Source: Ancylobacter sp. Lp-2
GTDB taxonomy: Bacteria > Pseudomonadota > Alphaproteobacteria > Rhizobiales > Xanthobacteraceae
Reading direction: 5' to 3'
DNA: 64,000 nt
Assembly (NCBI RefSeq): GCF_020523795.1
Contig: NZ_JAJALI010000003.1
Location: forward strand, 604,864-668,863
The notes beneath the pieces are model-generated. The model made no database searches, had not been told where the DNA came from, and saw only the letters and a program-made list of their open reading frames with translations. Shown in pieces: positions 1-9,072 of this stretch. Position numbers and translations under genes: made by a program. How positions within the stretch are numbered: the first letter of the stretch is position 1; each line of letters starts with the position of its first letter.

Positions 1-1
1 C

Positions 2-673
2 CTGACGGCCGATTTCGCCGCCGTGGCCGAGACGTTCCGCTTCAGCTGGCGGCTGCGGCTGCGCAGCCAGAAGCGCAGGGTGATGCTGCTGGTGTCGAAG
101 TTCGACCACTGCCTCGCCGACCTGCTCTATCGCTGGCGCATCGGCGAGATCCCGATGGACATCACCGCCATCGTCGCCAACTACCCGCGCGAGACCTACG
201 CGCATCTCGATTTCGACGGTATCCCGTTCCACTATCTGCCGATCACCAAGGCGACCAAGATGGAGCAGGAAACCCAGCTCTGGGAGCTGTTCCAGAAGAC
301 CGGCTCGGAAGTCGCGGTGCTCGCCCGCTACATGCAGGTGCTGTCGGACGGGCTGTCGGCCAAGCTGTCGGGCCGCTGCATCAACATCCACCATTCGTTC
401 CTGCCCGGCTTCAAGGGCGCCAAGCCCTATCACCAGGCGCACGCGCGGGGTGTCAAACTCATCGGCGCGACGGCGCATTTCGTCACCTCCGACCTCGACG
501 AAGGCCCGATCATCGAGCAGGACGTCGAGCGCATCACCCATCAGGATTCCGCCGAGGCGCTGGTCCGCAAGGGCCGCGACATCGAGCGCCGCGTACTCGC
601 CCGCGCGCTCGCCTGGCATCTCGATGACCGGGTGCTCACCAACGGCCACAAGACCGTGGTCTTCCGGGACTGA
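2..673 (+). CDS. purU: Formyltetrahydrofolate deformylase, 5'-truncated by window edge
   Basis: PurU hydrolyses 10-formyl-THF to formate and THF. The frame is open to the window edge, so the true start and most of the N-terminal ACT regulatory domain lie outside. About 223 residues remain of the roughly 285 usual for the family. The hydrolase domain is complete: it has the [11 protein letters not shown] segment with the catalytic Asn and His, and the SDLDEGPII segment with the catalytic Asp. folD follows after a 32-base gap on the same strand, so the pair is probably one transcript. This pair often closes operons for sarcosine, dimethylglycine or N-methylglutamate dehydrogenases, where it disposes of methylene-THF. 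That role is inferred here. Confidence 0.93.
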   Translation: MTADFAAVAETFRFSWRLRLRSQKRRVMLLVSKFDHCLADLLYRWRIGEIPMDITAIVANYPRETYAHLDFDGIPFHYLPITKATKMEQETQLWELFQKTGSEVAVLARYMQVLSDGLSAKLSGRCINIHHSFLPGFKGAKPYHQAHARGVKLIGATAHFVTSDLDEGPIIEQDVERITHQDSAEALVRKGRDIERRVLARALAWHLDDRVLTNGHKTVVFRD

Positions 674-705
674 TTGTTGCGCCACTGACGCTTTACGAGG
701 ACGAC

Positions 706-1581
706 ATGGTCGAGACCCGCATCATCGATGGCAAGGGCTTTGCCGAGGACCTGCGCAAGCAGATCGCCGGCGAGGTCGCCGACTTCAAGGCGGCGACCGG
801 CGTCACCCCCGGCCTCGCCGTGGTGCTGGTGGGCGAGGACCCGGCCAGCGCGGTCTATGTCCGCAACAAGGGCAAGCAGACGCTGGAGGCCGGCATGGCC
901 TCGATCGAGCACAAGCTGCCGGCTGACGCCTCGGAGACCGAAGTGCTGGCGCTGGTCTCCTCGCTGAACGCCGATCCGGCGGTGCACGGCATCCTCGTGC
1001 AGCTGCCGCTGCCGGGCCATATCGACGCGCAGAAGGTGCTCGCCACCATCGATCCCGCCAAGGATGTCGACGGCTTCCATGTGGTGAATGCCGGCCGGCT
1101 GGCGGTCGGGCTCGACGCGCTGGTGCCCTGCACCCCGCTCGGCTGCGTGATGCTGCTGAAGCACCACCTCGGCAACCTCGCCGGGCTGCGCGCCGTGGTG
1201 GTCGGCCGTTCCAACATCGTCGGCAAGCCGCTGGCGCAGCTGCTGCTGCGCGAGGACTGCACGGTGACCATCGCGCATTCGCGTACCCGCGACCTCGCCG
1301 AGGAATGCCGGCGCGCCGACATACTGATCGGCGCGGTCGGGCGGCCGGAGATGATCCGCGGCTCATGGATCAAGCCGGGCGCCACGGTGATCGATGTCGG
1401 CATCAACCGGGTGGAGAAGGCCGGCGGGGGAACGCGCCTCGTCGGCGACGTCGCCTTCGACGAGGCGCAGGGCATTGCCGGGCTGATCACCCCGGTGCCG
1501 GGCGGCGTCGGGCCGATGACCATCGCCTGCCTGCTGCAGAACACGCTGACCGCCGCCAAGCGGCAGTTGGCGGCCGGCTGA
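706..1581 (+). CDS. folD: Bifunctional methylene-THF dehydrogenase / methenyl-THF cyclohydrolase
   Basis: FolD interconverts 5,10-methylene-THF and 10-formyl-THF with NADP. It has 291 residues, close to the usual length. Visible motifs are the Tyr/Lys active-site segment YVRNKGKQ (Tyr51, Lys55), the folate-binding VQLPLP segment, DVDGFH, and the Rossmann segment [12 protein letters not shown]. The C-terminus has the conserved PGGVGPMT. The ATG at 706 lies behind a GAGGA-like Shine-Dalgarno. Together with purU it would convert methylene-THF, for example from demethylation of methylated amines, to formate. The next gene is convergent and ends about 20 bases away. Confidence 0.97.
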   Translation: MVETRIIDGKGFAEDLRKQIAGEVADFKAATGVTPGLAVVLVGEDPASAVYVRNKGKQTLEAGMASIEHKLPADASETEVLALVSSLNADPAVHGILVQLPLPGHIDAQKVLATIDPAKDVDGFHVVNAGRLAVGLDALVPCTPLGCVMLLKHHLGNLAGLRAVVVGRSNIVGKPLAQLLLREDCTVTIAHSRTRDLAEECRRADILIGAVGRPEMIRGSWIKPGATVIDVGINRVEKAGGGTRLVGDVAFDEAQGIAGLITPVPGGVGPMTIACLLQNTLTAAKRQLAAG

Positions 1582-1602
1582 CACGGGGCCGGCGCCCTCG
1601 GT

Positions 1603-3096
1603 TCAGATCGATTGCGGGAAGCTGAACAGGTTGGTCGGGTCCACCGCCGCCTTGATCCGCTCCAGCCGCGCGAGATTAGCGCCGTAATAGCGCGCGCGCC
1701 AATCGACCAGCGAGGCGTCCGGGAAATTCTGGAACGCGCCCGCGCCGCCGAAGCGGTTCACCACGCCATAGAGCGCGTCCTGCCACGCCTTGGCGGCGCG
1801 CACGACCTCCGGCCGCGCCGCGTCCTCGGCGTTCCACACCGCGCCGACCACGCCCAGCCAGCGGCTGTCGCGATGCACGAAGGCGGTCGCCTCCGGCAGC
1901 GTCTCGTTCATCTGCCCGCCGGTCTGGAAGAAGAACAGGCTGGCCTGCGCGCCGGTGCCCGGCCACTGGCGCAGATGCTCGGTGGCGGTTTCGAGGAATT
2001 CCTCCGACGGCGCGCTCGCGAGGAAGGCGGAGCGCTCGCGGTACCAGCCCGGCTCGCCGGGCTCCATGAGGAAATGCTGCGCCTCCCAATAGGCGAGCTC
2101 GCGCACATCGGTGAAATCCGGCACTGCCACGGCCAGCACCGGCGCCAGCAAGGCGAGGAACTCCTCGCGCGACCCGGCATATTGCGCCAGCAGCGTGAGC
2201 GGCACCTGCCGCCCCTTTTCCGCCAGCGCCGGAGTGACGCCGCCGAGCGCGATGCGCGAGCCGAGCACGCGCGGGCCGTCGTCCGTGCAGGCGAACAGCG
2301 CTTTCGCCGCCTCCAGCGTCTTGCCGCGCCAGACGAGGCGCGCCACCGTCAGCCGCGTATCGACCGGCTGCGTTTCCAGCGTGAACGACGTACTGACGCC
2401 GAAATTGCCGCCGCCGCCACCCCGGATCGCCCAGAACAGGTCGGTCTCCTCGCCGCCCGACAGCGCCCGCACCCGGCCGTCGGCGGTGACGATCTCGGAG
2501 GCGACCAGCCGGTCGGCCCCGACGCCGAAGCGGCGCATGTTGAAGCCGATGCCGCCGCCGAGCAGGAAGCCGGCGGCGCCGACGGTCGGGCAGCGGCCGT
2601 GGGTGATCATCCGCCCCGCCCCGCGCAGCGCCTCGTAGACCTGCGCATTGAGCGCGCCAGCGGCGACGCGCACCCGACCGCTCGCCGCGTCATAGGCAAT
2701 GGCGTCCATCGGTGTCATGTCGAGGACGATGCCGCGGCTGGTGGAGAAGCCGGCATAGGAATGGCCGCCGCCGCGAAGGGCGAACGGCATCTCGTAATCC
2801 TGGCACCAGGCCAGCACCTCGGCGATCATCCGCGGCGTCCGGCACGGCACGACCGCCTCGGGCCGCACCGGCTCGAAGCGCAGATTGTTCGGCAGCGCCT
2901 CGGCGGCGAATTGCGGGCTCGACGGGCGCAGCAGGCCGCCCTCGGTGATGCGGGCGAGGCGATCCCAGCGATCCGGCACGACGGCGGGCGCGGCAGGCGC
3001 CGGCTGCGCCCTGAGCGGCCCGATCCCCAATGCGGTGGCGGCCGCCGCGCCGCCGACCAGCAGGCCGCGACGCGTCACCCGTGCTCTATCGCTCAT
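1603..3096 (-). CDS. Exported FAD-binding oxidoreductase with BBE domain (bicovalent flavoprotein family)
   Basis: A 497-residue oxidase of the berberine-bridge/oligosaccharide-oxidase type. The N-terminus carries a twin-arginine leader (TRRGLL followed by an Ala-rich stretch, cleaved near LRAQPA), so it should be exported folded. The FAD_binding_4 domain shows RGGGHSYAG (His112) and GRCPTVGAAG (Cys169), the two residues that bind FAD covalently in this family. The C-terminal BBE motif YYGANLARLERIKAAVDP is present. Substrates in the family are usually sugars or alcohols, and the substrate here is unknown. The gene is alone, convergent with folD and downstream of the MFS gene on the same strand. 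A strong hairpin separates those two. Confidence 0.88.
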   Translation of the reverse strand: MSDRARVTRRGLLVGGAAAATALGIGPLRAQPAPAAPAVVPDRWDRLARITEGGLLRPSSPQFAAEALPNNLRFEPVRPEAVVPCRTPRMIAEVLAWCQDYEMPFALRGGGHSYAGFSTSRGIVLDMTPMDAIAYDAASGRVRVAAGALNAQVYEALRGAGRMITHGRCPTVGAAGFLLGGGIGFNMRRFGVGADRLVASEIVTADGRVRALSGGEETDLFWAIRGGGGGNFGVSTSFTLETQPVDTRLTVARLVWRGKTLEAAKALFACTDDGPRVLGSRIALGGVTPALAEKGRQVPLTLLAQYAGSREEFLALLAPVLAVAVPDFTDVRELAYWEAQHFLMEPGEPGWYRERSAFLASAPSEEFLETATEHLRQWPGTGAQASLFFFQTGGQMNETLPEATAFVHRDSRWLGVVGAVWNAEDAARPEVVRAAKAWQDALYGVVNRFGGAGAFQNFPDASLVDWRARYYGANLARLERIKAAVDPTNLFSFPQSI

Positions 3097-3206
3097 GGCA
3101 CCCTCCCCTCGCGCCGATATTGCCGGCGTCTTGTCCTGCGCGGTGTCTTACGCCGCCGGCGGTTTGGGAAGTGTTAGCGCCCGTCGCCCCCCCCCGCGAA
3201 CGCATA

Positions 3207-3244
3207 GCAAAACGCCCGCGACGGTCCCCCGTCGCGGGCGTTGC
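3207..3244 (-). terminator. Rho-independent terminator of the MFS transporter gene
   Basis: A 12-bp perfect stem (AACGCCCGCGAC at 3211-3222 with its complement at 3231-3242) closes an 8-base loop. Read on the minus strand it lies just after the MFS stop codon and is followed by TTTTGC. It separates the transporter from the FAD oxidase downstream. Confidence 0.75.
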
Positions 3245-3263
3245 AGCCTCGAAGTCGGATCGC

Positions 3264-4616
3264 TCAGTGCTCGATGTCGACGTCCTTGGTCTCCGGGCCG
3301 AGCAGCAGCGCGACGAGCGTGATGCAGGCCATGGAGGACAGGTAGACACCGACCCAAAACGGCGAGCCATTGCCATAGCGCCACAGCGCCACCGCGATGA
3401 ACGGCGCCACCGCCGCGCCGAGGATCGACGACACGTTGTAGGCGATGCCCGAGCCGGTGTAGCGCACATTGGCCGGGAACAGCTCCGGCAGCAGCGCGCC
3501 CATCGGGCCGAAGGTCATGCCCATCAGCGTGAAGCCGAGGATCAGCCACGCCATCACGCCCAGGGGGCCGGCGGCCAGCATCGGCGTCCACAGGAAGCCG
3601 AACACGATGATGCCGAGCGTGATCGCGATCAGCGTGCGGCGACGGCCCCAGCGGTCGGCCCAGGGGCCGGAGAGCAGGGTGAAGATGCCGAAGAACACCA
3701 CGCCGCCGATCATCATCAGCACGAAAGTGCGGTAGTCGTAGCCAAGGCCGGGCACGGCGCCACCGGGCGCGGCGCGGCCATAGCTGAGCGAGAAGGTGGT
3801 CATCAGGTAGAAGAGCACATAGGTCGCCAGCATGTAGAAGGTGCCGAGCACGATCGCCTTGAAGTGGTTCTGGAAGGCGGCGGCCAGCGGCACGCGGGTG
3901 ACCTTGCCCTTCTGCACGGTCTTCTCGAAGGCCGCGCTCTCGACGAGGTTGAGGCGCACCCAGAGGCCGACGATCACCATGACGATCGAGAACAGGAACG
4001 GGATGCGCCAGCCCCATTCGAGGAAGGCCTGCGAGGGACGCGAGGGATCCTCGGAGGGCAGCACTGCGGCGATGATCAGGAACAGGCCGTTGGCGACGAT
4101 GAAGCCGATCGGCGCGCCGAGCTGCGGGAAGGTGCCGTACACCGCCCGCTTGCCGGGAGGCGCGTTCTCGGTGGCGACCAGCGCCGCGCCGCTCCACTCG
4201 CCGCCGAGCGCGAAGCCCTGCGCGAGACGCATGATGACCAGCAGCGCCGGGGCGAGCCAGCCGGCCATCTCATAGGTCGGCAGCGCGCCGATCAGGAAGG
4301 TGGCGATGCCCATGGTGAGCAGCGCGCCGACCAGCGTCGCCTTGCGGCCGCGCTTGTCGCCGAGATGGCCGAAGAAGATGGCGCCGAGCGGGCGCGCCAC
4401 CATCGCCGCGCCGAACACGGCGAGCGAGGCGAGCAGCGCCACGGTGTCGTCGCCGGCCGGGAAGAACAGATGCGGGAATACCAGCACCGCCGCGGTGGCG
4501 TAGACGTAGAAATCGTAGAACTCGATCGTGGTGCCGATCAGGCTGGCGAGAATGACGCGGGATCGCGGATTGGCGACGGCGGGTTCCGCCCGCTCCGCGG
4601 CAGCTGCAAAGGACAT
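3264..4616 (-). CDS. MFS transporter, metabolite:H+ symporter (MHS) family
   Basis: A 450-residue, 12-TM major facilitator of the MHS group (relatives include ShiA, KgtP and ProP). The N-terminus reads IGTTIEFYDFYVYA, the typical first helix of this group. The loop 2-3 motif HLGDKRGRKATL and the internal repeat WADRWGRRRTL near the second half are present. Family substrates are dicarboxylates, shikimate, betaines and similar compounds, and the sequence does not fix the substrate. I chose the ATG at 4616 (MSFAAAAERAEP) because upstream in-frame residues look non-coding. The gene stands alone with its own terminator. Confidence 0.88.
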   Translation of the reverse strand: MSFAAAAERAEPAVANPRSRVILASLIGTTIEFYDFYVYATAAVLVFPHLFFPAGDDTVALLASLAVFGAAMVARPLGAIFFGHLGDKRGRKATLVGALLTMGIATFLIGALPTYEMAGWLAPALLVIMRLAQGFALGGEWSGAALVATENAPPGKRAVYGTFPQLGAPIGFIVANGLFLIIAAVLPSEDPSRPSQAFLEWGWRIPFLFSIVMVIVGLWVRLNLVESAAFEKTVQKGKVTRVPLAAAFQNHFKAIVLGTFYMLATYVLFYLMTTFSLSYGRAAPGGAVPGLGYDYRTFVLMMIGGVVFFGIFTLLSGPWADRWGRRRTLIAITLGIIVFGFLWTPMLAAGPLGVMAWLILGFTLMGMTFGPMGALLPELFPANVRYTGSGIAYNVSSILGAAVAPFIAVALWRYGNGSPFWVGVYLSSMACITLVALLLGPETKDVDIEH

Positions 4617-4900
4617 CGTTGAAAAGGCTCCGTGGGTGGCGCGGCCCATCGGGAGGCACGGCGCCAGACGAAAGCGCGGCGGAGCCAGCTTCGGCCCTCG
4701 CCCGCGCGCGATTGGCGCCCGTCATATACCGAGCCTGCGACGGAATGAACCGCGCTGAGCGCATGGCTTATAATTCTATGGTCGTAGAGGCGCAGACCGC
4801 GACATTTTCTTGCGCGGCGTGGAGAGGGTGCTTTCGTGCTGGGCCGCCGTCCTCCCAGGAACCCTGGTGACCCTTCCTCCCGAGATAGCGGCTCTTTCTT
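4617..4900. other. Intergenic, probable promoter region of the MFS gene
   Basis: No gene seen on either strand. The stretch must contain the minus-strand promoter of the MFS gene. A TATAAT at 4769-4774 is on the plus strand, has no matching -35 and no gene behind it, so I do not call it a promoter. Confidence 0.4.
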
Positions 4901-5010
4901 CCCTCTCCCCGGTGGGGAGAGGTGGCCCACGAAGCGGGTCGGTGAGGGGGGATAACATGGGAAACCGTAGAGCCCCCTCACCCCACCCCTCTCCCCCGCG
5001 GGGAGAGGGA
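4901..5010. repeat. REP-like modular intergenic repeat, copy A
   Basis: This copy has the framework shared by all five copies in the window. It opens with CTCTCCCC-ggt-GGGGAGAG (4903-4921), runs through GGTGGCCCACGAAGCGGGT and GGTGAGGGGG, then a CCCCTCACCCCACCCCTCTC segment, and closes with GGGGAGAGGG. It lacks the internal GAACTCGGC hairpins of copies B to E. It lies between the stop of sthA and the start of the MFS gene, both on the minus strand. Confidence 0.75.
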
Positions 5011-5100
5011 GCCGGTCGCTCGTTAGGCAATGATCGGTCAGATGCTCGGGACGACGCTGTTGAAGGAGGAGGCGCTCAGAGCACGCGGACCATCAACCCC

Positions 5101-6510
5101 TCACACCCGCGACAGCCGGTTCCAGGCGTCGAGGCCGGCGATCTTGTAGGCCTCGGCCAGCGTCGGGTAGTTGAAGGTGTTCTCGATGAAATAGTCGATG
5201 GTGCCCTTCAGGTTCAGCACCGCCTGGCCGATATGGATCAGCTCGGTGGCGCCCTCGCCGACGATGTGCACGCCGAGCAGGCGGCGGGTCTTCACCGAGA
5301 AGATCATCTTCATCATGCCGGTGTTCAGCCCCATGATGTGGCCGCGCGAGGTCTCGCGGAAGCGGGCGATGCCGCACTCATAGGGAATCTCCCGCCGGCG
5401 CACCTCCTCCTCGCTCATGCCGACCGTCGACATTTCCGGCACCGAATAGATGCCGTAAGGGAAGAATTCCGGCGGCGGCGGCGGCTCCAGCCCGAAGGCG
5501 TGGCAGGCAGCGACGCGGCCCTGCTCCATCGAGGTGGAGGCAAGGCTGGGGAAGCCGATGACGTCGCCGGCGGCATAGATGTGCGGCACCGAGGTCTGAA
5601 GCGTCTTCGGATCGACCTTGAGCCGGCCGCGATGGTCGACATCGAGCCCCGCCGCACCGAGATTGAGCGTATCGGTAGCGCCGACCCGACCGGCGGCGAA
5701 GAGCAGCATGTCGGTGGTGACGGTGCGCCCGTCGGAGAGCCGGCAGATCGGGCGGCCATCATTGCCGAGCTCGATGGCGCCGACATTGGCGCCGAGCCGC
5801 AGCGAGACGTTGCGGTCGCGCAATTCGTGCACGAACTCCTCGATCAGCTCCTTGTCGATGAAGTCGAGGAAGCTCGAGCGTGGCTCGATCAGCGTCACCT
5901 GCACGTCGAGCGCGCTGAAGATGGTGGCGTATTCGACGCCGATCACCCCAGCGCCGATCACCGCGAGGCTGCGCGGCAGGCGCGGCAATTCGACGATCTC
6001 GTCGCTGTCGAACACGTTGGTGCCGTTGAACGGCACATAATCCGGTCGGAACGGCCGCGTGCCGACGGCGATGAGGATGTGCGAGCCGGAGACGGTGGTG
6101 TGCTCGCCGGTCTCGCCGGTGATCTCAATGTCATAGGGCGAGACGAAGCGCGCCTCGCCGCGCGCGGTCTTCACCCCGTTGCGGCTGAACTGGTGCTCCA
6201 GCACGTCGACCTCGTGATCGAGCGTCTTGTGCAATCGCGCCAGCAGATCGGCGGCGCCGATATCCTGCTTCACCCGGTAGGAGCGGCCGTAGAAGCCGCG
6301 CTCGCGCCAGCCCGACAGGTTGAGCACCGTCTCGCGCAGCGTCTTGGAGGGGATGGTGCCGGTGTGCACGGACACGCCGCCGACCCGGCGGCCCTTCTCG
6401 ACCACCAGCACCGACTTGCCGATCTTGGCGGCCTGCACGGCGGCGCGGCGGCCGGACGGGCCGCTGCCGATGACGATCATCTCATAGTCGGTCGCCTTAT
6501 GGTCAGGCAT
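5101..6510 (-). CDS. sthA: Si-specific NAD(P)+ transhydrogenase (soluble pyridine nucleotide transhydrogenase)
   Basis: A 469-residue flavoprotein of the pyridine nucleotide-disulfide reductase family that moves reducing equivalents between NADPH and NADH in the cytoplasm. The N-terminal FAD motif is MIVIGSGPSGRRAA, the second dinucleotide motif is VIGAGVIGVEYA, and the FAD-closing motif is IYAAGDVIGFP. In place of the paired redox cysteines of lipoamide dehydrogenases it has VGGVSVHTGTIPSK, with no cysteine. That separates it from disulfide reductases and agrees with SthA. The start is the ATG at 6510 (MPDHKATDYE). The open frame runs further upstream but overlaps the divergent regulator. 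It may balance NADPH and NADH when one-carbon or propionate carbon is oxidised, which is inference. Confidence 0.92.
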   Translation of the reverse strand: MPDHKATDYEMIVIGSGPSGRRAAVQAAKIGKSVLVVEKGRRVGGVSVHTGTIPSKTLRETVLNLSGWRERGFYGRSYRVKQDIGAADLLARLHKTLDHEVDVLEHQFSRNGVKTARGEARFVSPYDIEITGETGEHTTVSGSHILIAVGTRPFRPDYVPFNGTNVFDSDEIVELPRLPRSLAVIGAGVIGVEYATIFSALDVQVTLIEPRSSFLDFIDKELIEEFVHELRDRNVSLRLGANVGAIELGNDGRPICRLSDGRTVTTDMLLFAAGRVGATDTLNLGAAGLDVDHRGRLKVDPKTLQTSVPHIYAAGDVIGFPSLASTSMEQGRVAACHAFGLEPPPPPEFFPYGIYSVPEMSTVGMSEEEVRRREIPYECGIARFRETSRGHIMGLNTGMMKMIFSVKTRRLLGVHIVGEGATELIHIGQAVLNLKGTIDYFIENTFNYPTLAEAYKIAGLDAWNRLSRV

Positions 6511-6628
6511 GGGTCGCCGTCGCTCCTGCGGGCCTCGCTTTCTGCCCAATGCACGATGAATGCCAAGCCGGTATGACGTTCCGCGTTTCCGCCCCGACAT
6601 TTCCCGGCTAAAAAAGGGCGGAGCGAGC

Positions 6629-6640
6629 AGGAGGAGACGG
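6629..6640 (+). promoter_or_regulatory. Ribosome binding site that supports a TTG start for the XRE-cupin gene
   Basis: AGGAGGAGACGG lies a few bases before TTG at 6644. The only in-frame ATG is at 6560, has no Shine-Dalgarno, and would add a basic low-complexity tail. Confidence 0.6.
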
Positions 6641-6643
6641 GTC

Positions 6644-7327
6644 TTGGCAGAACAGCGGCAGCAGGCGGAGGGCACCGGCGCGAAGGAAGCGGCCGGGACG
6701 GAAGCCAGCGCGGAGGATTTGCGCACCGGCTCGGGGGCGCCGGCCACCAATGAGCGCACGCTGGAACAGGCGCTCGGCCTGCAGGTACGCGCCATCCGCC
6801 GCGAGCTCGACCTCACCGTCTCCGATCTCGCCAGCGCTGCCGGAATCTCCGTCGGCATGCTCTCGAAGATCGAGAACGGACTGATCTCGCCGTCGCTCGG
6901 CACGCTGCAAGCCATCTCCAGCGTGCTCAACGTGCCGATCTCCAGCCTGTTCTCCGGCTTCGAGGAAAAGCGCGACTGCTCCTTCGTGCCCGCCGGCCAG
7001 GGCGTGCATATCGAGCGGCGCGGCACCAAGGTCGGGCACCAGTACGAACTGCTCGGCCACGCGCTCGGCGGCGAGGTGGCGGTGGAGCCCTATCTCATCA
7101 CCCTGAGCGAGGAAGCGGTGCCCTATACCGGCTTCCGCCATGCCGGGGTGGAGTTCATCCACATGCTCACCGGCGAGGTGGTGTACCGCCACGGCGACCG
7201 CACCTATCACCTGCGGCCAGGCGATTCGCTGATGTTCGATTCAGCCGCCACCCACGGGCCGGAGGAGCTGCTGGTGCGGCCGATGACCTATCTGTCGATC
7301 ATCATCTACCCGCGCGATCCGATCTGA
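6644..7327 (+). CDS. XRE-family transcriptional regulator with C-terminal cupin sensor
   Basis: A 227-residue regulator. The N-terminal 40 residues are disordered. An XRE helix-turn-helix spans about residues 46-103 (LTVSDLASAAGISVGMLSKIE is its recognition region), and a cupin_2 domain occupies about 145-225. XRE-cupin proteins bind small ligands in the cupin and often repress amine, polyamine or amino-acid genes. It sits 127 bases upstream of the glxB-glxC-glxD set on the same strand and is divergent from sthA. An inverted repeat suited to such a dimer lies in the gap to glxB. It is the likely local regulator of the GlxBCD-GlnT operon, which is inference. The alternative start is the ATG at 6560. 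Confidence 0.85.
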   Translation: MAEQRQQAEGTGAKEAAGTEASAEDLRTGSGAPATNERTLEQALGLQVRAIRRELDLTVSDLASAAGISVGMLSKIENGLISPSLGTLQAISSVLNVPISSLFSGFEEKRDCSFVPAGQGVHIERRGTKVGHQYELLGHALGGEVAVEPYLITLSEEAVPYTGFRHAGVEFIHMLTGEVVYRHGDRTYHLRPGDSLMFDSAATHGPEELLVRPMTYLSIIIYPRDPI

Positions 7328-7352
7328 CCGCCACCGCCTCCCACCTCTGAAC

Positions 7353-7369
7353 TTTTCCTAACAGGAAAA
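7353..7369. promoter_or_regulatory. Candidate operator, perfect inverted repeat upstream of glxB
   Basis: TTTTCCT-AAC-AGGAAAA: two perfect 7-bp arms with a 3-bp spacer, between the XRE-cupin gene and glxB. The AT-rich symmetry stands out in this GC-rich DNA. Its size suits an XRE dimer. It is the best candidate for the binding site of the neighbouring regulator. Confidence 0.5.
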
Positions 7370-7454
7370 TTTTATTCCCCCACATTGACGCCACACCGCG
7401 TTGCCCGTACATCTCGCTCACGAACAACCGAGATGGTTTGCAGGAGACGCGCGG

Positions 7455-8336
7455 ATGTGCGGAATTGTCGGCCTCTTCATCAAGGACCCGAAGCTGGAAC
7501 CCCAGCTCGGCGCCCTGCTGGCGGAAATGCTGGACGTGATGTGCGACCGCGGGCCGGATTCGGCCGGCTTCGCCGTCTATGGCAGCGGCAAGGACGGCAC
7601 GGTGAAGCTCACCCTGCGCGGCCCGGCTGGCACCGACTTCGCCGCCATCGGCGCGGCGCTCGGCCATGAGGTGGCGCCGCGCGACACCCATGCGGTGCTC
7701 ACCGTCCCCGCCGCCGCCGAAGCGGATGTGCGCACGGCGCTCAAGAGCCGGTTCCCGGCGATCGACGTGATCAGCACCGGCGCCCGCATGGAGCTCTACA
7801 AGGAAGTCGGCCTGCCCGCCGACGTCGCCAAGCGCTTCAAGCTGGAGACGATGAGCGGCACCCATGCCATCGGCCATACCCGTATGGCGACCGAGAGCGC
7901 GGTGACCACCGACGGCGCCCACCCCTTCTCCACCGGCGCCGACCAGTGCCTGGTGCATAACGGCTCGCTGTCGAACCATGCCGGCCTGCGCCGCCGGCTG
8001 GAGCGCGAGGGCCTCCACCTCGCCACCGAGAACGACAGCGAGGTCGCCGCCGCGTACCTCACCTACCGCATGCGCGAGGGCGACACGCTCGGCGAGGCGC
8101 TGGAGCATTCGCTCGGCGATCTCGACGGCTTCTACACCTTCGTCGTCGGCACCGAGAGCGGCTTCGGCGTGCTGCGCGACCCCATCGCCTGCAAGCCGGC
8201 CGTCATGGCCGAAACCGATCAATATGTCGCCTTCGGCTCGGAATACCGCGCGCTCGCCGGCCTGCCGGGCATCGAGAACGCCCGCGTCTTCGAGCCGGAG
8301 CCGGCCAAGGTTTATTTCTGGGACCGCGCAGCATGA
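7455..8336 (+). CDS. glxB: Class II glutamine amidotransferase subunit (GlxB / N-methylglutamate synthase MgsA type)
   Basis: A 293-residue stand-alone glutamine amidotransferase domain like that of glutamate synthase. The start gives MCGIVGLF, so Cys2 becomes the N-terminal nucleophile. That fixes the ATG at 7455 over the upstream one at 7401. It would release ammonia or a methylamino group from glutamine or a glutamine analogue for the FMN subunit. Together with the next two genes it equals the three domains of GOGAT split over three proteins, as in GlxBCD of rhizobia and MgsABC of methylamine users. The 3' end overlaps the next gene by 4 bases (ATGA), which suggests translational coupling. 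Confidence 0.9.
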   Translation: MCGIVGLFIKDPKLEPQLGALLAEMLDVMCDRGPDSAGFAVYGSGKDGTVKLTLRGPAGTDFAAIGAALGHEVAPRDTHAVLTVPAAAEADVRTALKSRFPAIDVISTGARMELYKEVGLPADVAKRFKLETMSGTHAIGHTRMATESAVTTDGAHPFSTGADQCLVHNGSLSNHAGLRRRLEREGLHLATENDSEVAAAYLTYRMREGDTLGEALEHSLGDLDGFYTFVVGTESGFGVLRDPIACKPAVMAETDQYVAFGSEYRALAGLPGIENARVFEPEPAKVYFWDRAA

Positions 8337-9061
8337 CCCTTTCCGTGAAGCCTGCCGGCGACGCCGCCGGCCTCCAGCTGGTCGACCTCTCGACCTCCAG
8401 CGTGCGCGAGCTCAACGCCGCGCTACACGCCCTCGGCCCCGACACCAACCAGACCCTCTGGAAGGTGGCGCACCCCAATGGCCGGCACGCCATCGCCGCC
8501 GGCCTCGATGCCGCCATCGACATCGAGATCGACGGGCCGGTCGGCTATTACTGCGCCGGCATGAACAAGCACGGCCGCGTCGTCATCAACGGCAATGCCG
8601 GCGTCGGCGTCGGCGAGAACATGATGTCGGGCTTCATCCATGTGAAGGGCGACGCCAGCCAGTCGGCCGGCGCCACCGCCCATGGCGGCCTCCTCGTCAT
8701 CGACGGCAACGCCTCGGCGCGCTGCGGCATCTCGATGAAGGGCATCGACATCGTGGTGAAGGGCTCGGTCGGCCATCTCTCGGCCTTCATGGGACAGGCG
8801 GGCTCGCTCGTCGTGCTCGGCGACGCCGGCGAGGCGCTCGGCGACAGCCTCTACGAGGCCAAACTGTTCGTGCGCGGCAAGGTCGCCGGCCTCGGTGCCG
8901 ACTGCATCGAGAAGGAGATCCGCGACGAGCACAAGGCGCTGCTGGCCTCGAAGCTCGACGCCGCCGGCATCCTCGGCGAGGTCGATATCGGCGAGTTCCG
9001 CCGCTACGGCTCGGCCCGCACGCTCTATCATTTCCACGTCGACAACGTGTCGAGCTACTGA
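8333..9061 (+). CDS. glxC: GXGXG-domain glutamate synthase-like subunit (GlxC / MgsB type)
   Basis: A 242-residue protein made mostly of the right-handed beta-helix found at the C-terminus of the GOGAT large subunit. Repeated glycine turns are visible (GPVGYYCAGMNKHGRVVINGNAG and later GGLLVIDGNAS, GSLVVLGDAG). It is structural and holds the amidotransferase and FMN subunits together. It overlaps glxB by 4 bases, and glxD starts 11 bases after its stop. In the N-methylglutamate pathway this subunit is MgsB. The names GlxC and MgsB describe the same fold, and sequence alone does not settle which role applies. Confidence 0.9.
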   Translation: MTLSVKPAGDAAGLQLVDLSTSSVRELNAALHALGPDTNQTLWKVAHPNGRHAIAAGLDAAIDIEIDGPVGYYCAGMNKHGRVVINGNAGVGVGENMMSGFIHVKGDASQSAGATAHGGLLVIDGNASARCGISMKGIDIVVKGSVGHLSAFMGQAGSLVVLGDAGEALGDSLYEAKLFVRGKVAGLGADCIEKEIRDEHKALLASKLDAAGILGEVDIGEFRRYGSARTLYHFHVDNVSSY

Positions 9062-9072
9062 GGGGCGGGACC

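Noticed and set aside
3030..4622. A 530-residue open frame on the plus strand
   Set aside because: Antisense to the MFS gene, low-complexity and with no motif; the MHS protein on the other strand is clearly real.
4769..4774. TATAAT on the plus strand
   Set aside because: No matching -35 element and no plus-strand gene downstream; likely chance.
5101..6510. Dihydrolipoamide dehydrogenase or mercuric reductase
   Set aside because: The paired redox cysteines are absent (VGGVSVHTGTIPSK), which matches SthA.
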